Shown here: positions 55,960 to 64,000 of the stretch, piece after piece
Layout: each line of letters opens with the position of its first letter
Position numbering within the stretch: the first letter of the stretch is position 1
Origin: Doryteuthis pealeii
Lineage: Eukaryota > Mollusca > Cephalopoda > Myopsida > Loliginidae
Length of the DNA stretch: 64,000 nucleotides
Direction of reading: 5' to 3'
NCBI GenBank assembly: GCA_023376005.1
Contig: CM042163.1
Span: forward strand, 1,990,848 to 2,054,847
Made by a program: the position numbers and the translations under genes
Notes under the pieces: generated by a model
Database searches by the model: none
Seen by the model: the letters and a program-made list of their open reading frames with translations, nothing else
Told to the model about the DNA's origin: nothing

Positions 55960-56235
55960 ATATGGTACAGAATTTTTTTATAAAGACATTTTTCTATTTA
56001 ACCCATCGATGGGACCCTAATAGATACGACCACTCCAAGTCAGAGTGGACCTGGGAGTAATGGCGATGAAGGGGTAGTCCAAATTCCCCGAGCTCCAGAA
56101 CTTCGGAACTTCACCATCTGACAGGGGTTAACGTCATACCCAAGACAATAAGACCCGCAGCCACCGCTTTCTAGCACATATATGATAAAAAAGGTTGGGG
56201 ATTGCCATAAGGGCAATAGGGTTGGGACAATCATA
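55960..56235 (-). mobile_element. Retroposon A 3' part
   Basis: From a TTTTTTATAAAGACATTTTT junction identical to 55429-55448 through CCCATCGATGGGACCC to ATAAGGGCAATAGGG. Same subfamily as 55330-55625. Confidence 0.78.
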
Positions 56236-56284
56236 AGAAACAAAAACAAAAAACAAAAACCAAAAAGAAAAAAAACAATAAAAT

Positions 56285-56655
56285 AGGGATTAGTATTATT
56301 TGTATTATTCGGACTATTGTCCTCATCTTCATTGTTACCTGTATAACGTTTCGGCCGATGTGCCCTCCGGCCTTCTTCAGGTATTTCTTGTCGGGCTCGG
56401 GAACCTTCTTGTCGTAATCGGGAACCTTCTTGTCATAATCGGGAGCAATCACAGAACTTTGAACTTGACCCTTTATTCAGTCCACGGGGTATCCTGTTCT
56501 CATTCCGCTAACCATAGCTGGGGTACAGGCGTTAAGCTGTGTTAATTATTATTCTATGTTACTGCTGCCCCTGACCAGTATTGAACCTGCAGTCTAGAGA
56601 TAACTGTCACTTAGAACTATCTTAACTTAACTCCTTTATCCACTAGGCTATGTGT
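56285..56655. mobile_element. Element F copy 5 with SINE M
   Basis: ATTATTTGTATTATTCGGAC, AACGTTTCGGCCGATGTGCC, then SINE M in minus orientation (box B complement GTATTGAACCTGC, box A complement CCTTTATCCACTAGGC at 56632-56647). Confidence 0.65.
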
Positions 56656-57338
56656 AAACAATTCAGAGATATAATAAAAAAGGGGTTGAGATTTTTCGTA
56701 TTTGTTATTTTTGTATATCAATATATGAAAAAAAAAAAATTCTCGATTTTATTCTTGACATGGCAGGAGTCTGAAAATTATCTCTTTTATTTCTATTTTC
56801 TATTTCTTACAAATATTCCTGGCGACGCTATTTGGAGGGATTCCGACAGCACCAGCATCACTACCACCACCAACACCACCAGCCCCAGCACCAGCAGCAA
56901 CAACAACAACAACAACAACAAAAAAGAAATAAATAAATAAAAAAAAAGGTTGATTTTTAAATTAAATTTTATAAGCTAAGTAATTTCAAATCATCTTGAA
57001 ATAGTTTTCGGCCTTCGGGAACAAATAAACTGGCGAAGACTAAAAATTTCGATCTATTTTCAATATTTACTTTCTCTTTCCGAAATTTGATAAAAGTGCC
57101 AAAATTTGATTTTATATTTGACAGACGCAGAAAGTAAAACGGGTTGGTCTCTATGATTAAAGCAACGTATTTACAAGCGAAGTCTGTAGAGGATCTCTCA
57201 GTTAATAGTTTTGATACGGGCGCTCTATTATCGAAGTCTTGTACCAGACTAGATTATCTAGTGTTGCGGTTTTGTTTATCCCCAAATTGGATTTTAAATG
57301 CAGAATTGTGCTAAATTAAGCGATGTGAATATCTATCT
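56656..57338. other. Unannotated
   Basis: A CAC/AACAAC patch at 56850-56925. The frame at 56650-56940 is A-run and repeat translation. No gene. Confidence 0.35.
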
Positions 57339-57339
57339 A

Positions 57340-57371
<32 letters not shown>

Positions 57372-57465
57372 CATTCCGTTCATATCTAAGTCTTTCTTTT
57401 GTTCGTTCTTTATCTATTTATCTATCTATCTATTTTATTCTGTCCATATACAATACTTTCTTTCT

Positions 57466-57510
<45 letters not shown>

Positions 57511-58131
57511 ATCCCATTCAGTTCATATATGTCTTCCTTCCTTCCTTCCTTCCTTCCTTCCTCTCCTTTTCTTCCTTCCTCCCTTTCTTTCTTTCTTTCT
57601 TTCTTTTTCTTTCTTTCTTCCTTCCTTCCTTTCTTTTCTTTTTTCTTCCTTCCTTCCTTCCTTCCTTTCTTTCTTTCTTTCCTCCTTCTTCTTTCTTTTT
57701 TCTTTCTCCTTCCTTCCTTCCTTTCTTTCTTCTTTCTTTTCTTTCTTCCTTTTCTTTCTTTTTCTCTCTATCTATCTATCAATTCTCATTCAGTTCATAT
57801 TCTAAGTCTTTCTTTCTTTCTTTCTTCTCTTTCGTTCTATCTATCTATCTATCTTATCTACTATCAATCTCATTCAGTTCATATCTAAGTCTTTCAATTC
57901 TCTTCTTTCTTTCTTTCGTTTCTTTCTTTCTTTCTTTCGTTCTTACTTTCTTTTTTTTCTCTCTCTCTATCTATCCCATTCAGTTCATATATAAGTCTTC
58001 CTTCCTTCCTTCCTTCCTTTCTTCCTTCCTTTCTTCCTTCCTTCCTTCCTTCCTTCCTTTCTTTCTTTCTCTCTATCTATCTCTCATCTCATTTCAGTCA
58101 ATCTTAAGATCTTTCTTTCTATCTCCTCTCT
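57339..58131. repeat. TATC/TTCC/TTTC composite microsatellite
   Basis: Tetranucleotide runs interspersed with CATTCAGTTCATATCTAAGT spacers at about 57365, 57520, 57788, 57868, 57976. Ends at an undetermined base (N) at 58132. Confidence 0.93.
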
Positions 58132-58132
58132 N

Positions 58133-58154
58133 AGATAATGATGATGATATGAAC

Positions 58155-58185
<31 letters not shown>

Positions 58186-58280
58186 TGAACAGATGAGATA
58201 GAATAGATAGATATGAAAAGACTGAGATAGATATGAACAGGTTGAAATAGATAGATAGATAGATATAGATAGATATGAAC

Positions 58281-58315
<35 letters not shown>

Positions 58316-58497
58316 TGAACGACTGAGAGTAGATATGAACAGGTTGATAGATAGAGAAGAGAGCAGAGAGAGAGACAGAGAAGGCAGAGAGATGAACGAC
58401 TGAGATAGAGATAACATGAACAAGTTTAGATAGATAGATAGATAGATAGATAGATATGAACGACTGAGATAGATATGAAACAGGTTGATAGATAGAG

Positions 58498-58528
<31 letters not shown>

Positions 58529-58800
58529 GAGAGACAGAGAGATGAACGACTGAGATTGAGATACGTGAAACAGGTTAAAACAGATGGATAGATAGATATG
58601 ACAGCTGAGATAGAGATATGAACAGATTGAGCGATAGAGAGATAGAAAAATGAAAAATAGATAGTAGTTAGATAGATGGATAGATAGATAGATAGATAGA
58701 TAGATATGAACGACTGGGATAGAGATATAAACAGATTGAGCGATAGAGGGATAGAAAATAGATAAATAGAAAAATGATAGATAGATAGATAGATAGAGAC
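58133..58800. repeat. GATA minisatellite with GAACGACTGAGATAG spacers
   Basis: GATA runs punctuated by ATATGAACGACTGAGATAG and ATGAACAGGTTGA spacers. This is the reverse complement of the repeat style at 57339-58131 and 61370-61860. Confidence 0.93.
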
Positions 58801-58875
58801 AATGCTGCAAAAAATCACGGCGATATTTTAAGTAGATTTTGCAATTGTATTGCACTTAGAAAATATTTTTCTATA

Positions 58876-59065
58876 AATCTAATGTTATTCAGTTTTTTCT
58901 GGCTGATTTAATATAAGAAATGCGAATATCAGAGAGTCATTGTGTCACCTTTTTTCAACTTTTCTCCTAGAAGCGGGTAATCCAATATATCATAACCATT
59001 TTGTTATCAGATCATCTCGGTGAGCAAATTAAAAACATTCGGGTCAAATTCGGACGCGGCAATGC
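58876..59065 (+). repeat. Dispersed repeat H copy 1
   Basis: About 190 bp (GCGAATATCAGAGAGTCATT to CGGGTCAAATTCGGAC) recurring at 62738-62920 in the same orientation. No coding or termini recognised. Confidence 0.75.
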
Positions 59066-59149
59066 TGAAATTTTGGATTCCAAGTTTTCATTTCTAGGCT
59101 GATCTCTCCTACCGGGGGGTCCAGTGTGCTAGATAAGACGCAGCAGAAT

Positions 59150-59466
59150 AGCAAGTGTAGAATTGAAAAAACGAAACTGTTTAATCATATAATAAGCGAA
59201 TACAGCAAACTAGCACAGAGTACAAGACAAGGTACGACTCGGTGGGAAAGGGGATCCACTGAGAATTGTGCAAGAAATTAAGTTTTCTCCATATAACTAA
59301 ATGGTATATGCACAAACCTGAATCTGTTCTGGAGAATGAGGCACATAAGATTTTCTGGGACTTTGAGATACAGACGAATAACTTAATCCCGGCCAGGAGA
59401 CCGGACCTCTAGGAAACCATCAGCTAAGGTGGGTGTGTAAAATTCGAATGGAGAGAAATAATAATA

Positions 59467-59501
<35 letters not shown>

Positions 59502-60644
59502 TAATATATAATAATAATAATAAACCTGGACATGGTTAAGAAAAAGGAACCTCAAGAGAGAATACTGAAATCACTAATAATTGCTGCACAAAATAATGCC
59601 ATAAAGGACGAACTATATCAAAGCGAAAATTGATAAGACCCAACAAAATAGTAAATGTAGACTCTGCGGTAATAGAGAATGAGACTGTAAACCTGTACTA
59701 TGCGAATGTAGCAAACTAGCCACAACGGGAGTACAAAACTAGACACGACTGAGTTGGGAAAGGTGATCCACTTGGAATTTATGCAAACAATTAATTTTTC
59801 GCCATACAATAAAATGGTATATGCATAAACCAGAATTGTTCTTGAGACGAAACGCAAAAATTCTCTGGGACTTTTGAAATAAAAACGGATCACTCTTATC
59901 CCAGCAAGAAGACCAGACTAGTGCTGATTAACAAAAAAGAAAGAACTTGTCAATTGGTGGATTTGCAGTTCCGGAAGATCACAGGTTGAAGCTAAAGGAA
60001 AATGAAAAAATGGCAAATACCTGGACCTTGCCAGACAACTGAAAAGGTTATGGAATATGAAAGTCAAAGTGATACCAATTGTAGTTGGTGCACTCGGAAC
60101 GGTCCAAAAGGATTGGAAAAGGGATTGGAAAATCTGGACATCAGAGGAAAGATTGAGACCATCCAGAATACTGACTGCTGCAATCTGCCAGAATATCAGA
60201 AGAGTCCTGTAGACCTGGGAGACTTGCTGTCACTCAGATTCCAGTGAAAGACGCAATCACCCTGTCCATCCAGGAGACCAGACGTAGTATTGATTAACAA
60301 AAGAAGAGAACTTGTCAACTGGTAGACTTTTCAGTTCAAGTAGATCACAGGAAGAAGATGAGGAAAACGAAAGATGGACAAATACTGGACCTTGCTAGAG
60401 AATGAAAGAACCGTGAATATGAGAGTGAAAGTGATACCAATTATAGTTGGTGTGGCACTTGGAAGGTCCCAAAAGCTTGAAAAAATACTGGAGGATCTGG
60501 AAATCAGAGAAGAATTGAGACCATCCCACTACTGCATTGTTACAATCTGCAGGATACTCAGGAAGAGTCTAGAGACCTGATGAGACTTGTTGTCACCCAT
60601 ACTCAGGGAAATACCATCAGCTACGCTGATGTGAAAAACTCACA
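59150..60644 (+). pseudogene. Non-LTR retrotransposon 3' fragments (two or three copies)
   Basis: 59150-59525 and 59525-60644 hold broken C-termini of the LINE at 44575-46314, with a TAA-rich run at 59458-59523 between them. Here the Cys motif is KCRLCGN, both Cys kept, followed by a one-base insertion. Further on CAGCAAGAAGACCAGAC keeps the RRPD region in another frame. A second partial 3' end follows at 60255-60644. Many indels; inactive. Confidence 0.7.
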
Positions 60645-61244
60645 TCTTATTTATAATGGAGATTGTGTGTTTTTCTGTCTGTAACCGAAACTATATACTA
60701 ATCGAGTCACAATTAACATAGTTATTTACATCACATTTTCCATGATTTTATTTATATTTAATTTGAACCTCAGTTATTAATAAAATTTCTTCACCCTTTT
60801 AATAGTGTTGTCCATATCTACATACAAATAACATGCAATGAATTTATATATACAAAAAATAGCGGTTTGCAGTGTGAATGGGAAGGCTAATTTGCATATT
60901 GATATTAAAAATGGGATTTTTAATAAATACGTGCTTAGTATTATTGATTTCTAACTGTTTGGTTTTATTTTAATGAATAATAGCAAAAATCTCTTCATGA
61001 ATCTTAAATGAAATCCATTAACAAGAAAAAATAACTGTCATTTATTCTTTATTTCCTAATTCAACTAAATAGTTAAATAAGTAAATTCAGCAATGAAAGA
61101 CAGGAGTGATGGAGAGTAAGTTTCATTTCTATTTTCTTATTATACCCCACTCTGTTACATATCTTTTTGTCTGCCTCTAATTTATCGATATTTCATTACA
61201 TTAAAACTTAATACTTGCACCCGGAGGGTGTATATATTTGCTAG
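60645..61244 (+). mobile_element. Non-autonomous Helitron, family C copy 4
   Basis: TCTTATTTATAATGGAG after A at 60644; hairpin GCACCC-GGA-GGGTGT (one G:U), CTAG at 61241-61244, then T. 600 bp. Inserted just after a LINE 3' end; the related LINE flank at 44850-44880 (AATAATGTCATTGGTTAT) continues after it, giving an approximate empty site. Confidence 0.9.
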
Positions 61245-61369
61245 TAAAAATAATGTCATTGATTATTTTTAGGTACGTACCTGAATGATGTTTTCGGAAT
61301 AAAGGCCTAAAAAAATAAGAAATGTTTTGATGCATCCTAATTTCAGTCAGGAATTGTTTTTTTTGCTTT

Positions 61370-61442
61370 ATACGATCTATCTATCATCCATCTATCTACA
61401 TATCTATCAACCTGTTCATATCTCAGTCGTTCTATCTATCTA

Positions 61443-61477
<35 letters not shown>

Positions 61478-61504
61478 AACCTGTTCATATCTCTCAGTCG
61501 TTCA

Positions 61505-61536
<32 letters not shown>

Positions 61537-61568
61537 AATCCTGTTCTAATATCTATCTCAGTTGTTCA

Positions 61569-61607
<39 letters not shown>

Positions 61608-61657
61608 GTATCTATCTATCTATCTATCTATCAACCTGTTCATATCTCAGTCGTTCA

Positions 61658-61693
<36 letters not shown>

Positions 61694-61744
61694 GATCGAT
61701 CAATCTATCTATTTCAACCTGTTCATATCTATCTCAGTCGTTCA

Positions 61745-61776
<32 letters not shown>

Positions 61777-61860
61777 AATCGATCTATCTATCTATCTATC
61801 TATCTATTTCAAACTGTTCATATCACTCTCAGCCCGTTCATCTTTGTATATCTATCAATC
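61370..61860. repeat. TATC minisatellite
   Basis: TATC runs with CAACCTGTTCATATCTCAGT and CGTTCATATC spacers, the same family as 58133-58800 in the opposite orientation. YLSI-type frames are artefacts. Confidence 0.95.
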
Positions 61861-61909
61861 AACAGACACACAGAGACACAGGCACAGACACAGACGGACA
61901 CAGACACAG

Positions 61910-61951
<42 letters not shown>

Positions 61952-61975
61952 ACATACACACACATACACGTATAT
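61861..61975. repeat. CA/CAGA microsatellite
   Basis: ACACAGACACAG repeats passing into a pure CA run (61913-61946). Confidence 0.93.
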
Positions 61976-62377
61976 ATGTATTGTAAGAAAATGAAAGAGA
62001 GAAATGTATTTAATGATCAATATTGTTCGTATCAATTCTGATTTTCTCCTCAACTGACATTAAAGAAATATGTTTTTGATTTATGAATTATTATTCCGAT
62101 TCATTTCTTTCTTTCTTTCTTTCTTTCTTTCTTTTCTTTTTTCTTCTTCTTTTATTCTAGGGTTTCTTTCGTTCGCTTCTTCGACCATCTAATCTAAAAT
62201 ATCCCAAAAGATTCCAATATATTCTTCTAAATTGGAATCTAATCTATGCCATTCACCAGAAGAAGACAATAAGGAGGCTTGTGTGATGAACCAATTTCGA
62301 TAATTTGTCTCATTTTCGCTCAGCCAATCATTTCTACTCAGGTCATGTATAGGGTTACTTAACAGAGACACTCAGTC
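61976..62377. other. Unannotated; TTTC run
   Basis: TTTC repeats 62106-62136. No gene. Confidence 0.4.
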
Positions 62378-62607
62378 AAAAAAAAGAAAAAAAAAAAAAA
62401 AGAAAAAAAAAAAAAAAAAAAGAAAAAAAAATGAAAAAAAAAAAAAAGAAAAGAAAAAAAAAAATGAAAAAAGAAAAAAAAAATGAAAAAAAAAAAAAGA
62501 AAAGAAAAAAAAAAAAGAAAGAAAAAAAAAAAAAAAAAAAAAAAAAAGAAAAAAAGAAAAAAAGAAAAAAAAATGAAAAAAAAAGAAATAAAAAAAAGAA
62601 AAAAAAT

Positions 62608-62638
<31 letters not shown>

Positions 62639-62695
62639 AAAAAAACAAAAAAAAAAACAAGAAAAAAAAACAAGAAAAAAAAAGAAAATCTTATG
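62378..62695. repeat. A-rich low-complexity tract (about 318 bp)
   Basis: More than 80% A with isolated G and T (AAAAAGAAAA, AAAATGAAAA). Frames of K/E or F/S are artefacts. Confidence 0.95.
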
Positions 62696-62737
62696 TATAC
62701 TAGGGTAAAATGGTTGGTTGGTTGGATTTTACAGCAG

Positions 62738-62920
62738 ATAATTCAACTTCTATTTGCTGGATGATTTAATATAAGAACTGCGAATATCAGAGAGTCATTG
62801 TGTCACCTTTTTTTCAACTTTACTCCTAGAAGCCGTAGTCCAACATATCATACCATTTTGTTATCAGGCCATCTCCGTGAACAAATTAAAAACATTCCGG
62901 GTCAAATTCGGACCTTGATC
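62738..62920 (+). repeat. Dispersed repeat H copy 2
   Basis: Matches 58876-59065. TTGG repeats and ATTTTACAGCAGATAATTC directly upstream suggest insertion at a retroposon A tail. Confidence 0.72.
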
Positions 62921-63319
62921 CCAGATTGAACTCAAGACTTCCAGGTTGACTTTAACCAGAAGTTATCAACCTACGCCTTTACCCTCTCACTCAGTGTCCT
63001 GAAGGACAATCAGTTGCTATGAGATATTGAAGGGCATTGCTAGTAAATGAAAACTGTCAATCCTTTTCGATTGAATAAAGGTTACCACTACGAGGGTCAC
63101 CGTAAAGATGGTCGGCCACCGGTCACTGGCAAGAACACCGGAACAATAATACAAGTAATAAATTTTGCTTTATTAAATCGATCCGAGAAGAATGGACAAA
63201 AAATGTTCAAATAAAGAAAGAGGAAGTAAAACTATCTCGACTTCGCATAGGTCAAATAAATCTCATCCTCGTTCTTTTACGTTAGAATTGAAACCTGAAC
63301 TCTGCATTCCCAGGTCAAT
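62921..63319. other. Unannotated
   Basis: No recognised feature. Confidence 0.35.
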
Positions 63320-63330
63320 TCTGATTCTAT

Positions 63331-63936
63331 AAGCCCTGTCGGTTGGGGTGTTAGAATGCACCTACTGCACCTCTGCAGAGGGGTAAGACTCCCCCAATGG
63401 GGCCACCTGTTGGCCGTGGGTGGCGACCCGTGATGCTTAAGGATAGAACACAGGTGGATGAGCAGTTCATGACATGCAATACTCCACTTTGGCCCTATCT
63501 TGGGCTAGACGGGCGGTCGGAGAGGCCCCCTCCGATCAATCGGCTGGTCACGTCAAGCCCTAGCACCTATATGATTGCCCCAACCCTATTGCCCTTATGG
63601 CAAGCCCCAACCCCTTTTTATCATATGGGTGCTAGAAGGCGGTGGCTGCGGGTCTACATGTCCTGGGAATGACGTTAAACTCTATCTGATGGTGAGGTTC
63701 CAGATTTGGAGGTTTGGGGAATGTGGAGCACCCCATTCATCACCATTGCTCCCTGGTCCACTCTGACCCGGAGTGGTAGTACCTGTTAGGGTCCCATCTA
63801 TGGGTTAAATAGAAAGACATGAGTTGATAAACAAAATTGTATTATCCATTAAGAATTGATTTATTTCAAAACTTTATCGGCATTAAATGACCCACTGAGG
63901 TTGATATGCCGTAAAACAAACCAAACCAAATCTAAA
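63331..63936 (+). mobile_element. Retroposon A, reference full-length copy with TSD
   Basis: 606 bp between TCTGATTCTAT at 63320-63330 and 63937-63947. The 5' end is AAGCCCTGTCGGTTGGGGTG; the 3' end is GATATGCCGTAAAACAAACC plus AAACCAAA. It contains the 91-codon frame 63397-63672. Neither tRNA boxes nor a 5S-like promoter is visible, so the head's origin is unknown. Confidence 0.92.
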
Positions 63937-64000
63937 TCTGATTCTATCCTTTCTTCTCATAACCACAAAAAATTAATTTCATTTTAGTGTATTGAAAAGA

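Noticed and set aside
57298..58855. Frames of 196-255 codons rich in YLSIYLS or FLPSFL
   Set aside because: TATC/TTCC repeat translation; some run across the N.

Overview
The window is AT-rich, repeat-saturated, non-coding DNA from an animal genome. I found no convincing host gene: no multi-exon structure, no conserved host domain, and no intact rRNA or tRNA gene. A marine invertebrate is very likely. A mollusc, probably a cephalopod, is my best guess. It rests on the mix of tRNA-derived SINEs, long GA/TC, GAA, TATC and TA microsatellites, Helitrons, and a non-LTR retrotransposon C-terminus of a kind I associate with such genomes. Species assignment is inference.

Almost everything readable is mobile-element debris, and many copies carry diagnostic ends. 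(1) Three non-autonomous Helitron families: C (four end-to-end copies), B and N, all with a terminal hairpin followed by CTAG, and in families C and B clean insertion between A and T. (2) Retroposon A, about 600 bp, spread over the whole window; four full copies have 11-12 bp target-site duplications (TSDs). (3) SINE G, with TSDs of 13, about 19 and 14 bp, a hairpin-rich GC body and, in its two longest copies, a head resembling U2 snRNA. (4) tRNA-headed SINE families J, K and M. (5) Fragments of a non-LTR retrotransposon that appear to carry a restriction-like endonuclease C-terminus. (6) LTR family L, including a solo LTR with a perfect 5-bp TSD. (7) Large foldback elements beside TA runs (D-E, P3, P4, F), possibly Penelope-like. 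(8) A mariner-like MITE and a MITE carrying interstitial telomeric repeats.

Layout: 0-5 kb, SINEs J/K, Helitron B and a chimeric LINE/A insertion. 5-10 kb, D-E palindrome, retroposon A, a 21-bp minisatellite. 10-13 kb, LTR L and GAAA/GAA tracts. 13-17 kb, elements I, A and F. 17-20 kb, a duplicated 29-bp minisatellite. 20-25 kb, nested A/L/I, an inverted duplication, a GAA tract. 25-29.5 kb, a noisy complex tandem array. 29.5-35 kb, Helitron C inside a foldback, Helitron B, foldbacks, solo LTR. 35-38 kb, Helitron N. 38-44 kb, foldback P4, mariner MITE, telomeric MITE. 44-49 kb, LINE 3' ends and two Helitron C copies, one inside D-E and itself hosting SINE G. 49-54 kb, SINE G, 139-bp and tRNA-containing 141-bp tandem repeats. 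54-62 kb, TC, TTCC and TATC arrays with an N gap, LINE fragments, Helitron C. 62-64 kb, an A-rich tract and a full retroposon A.

The elements do not form a pathway. Their value is as a nested insertion history, and the best candidate for something undescribed is the U2-like, hairpin-bodied SINE G.
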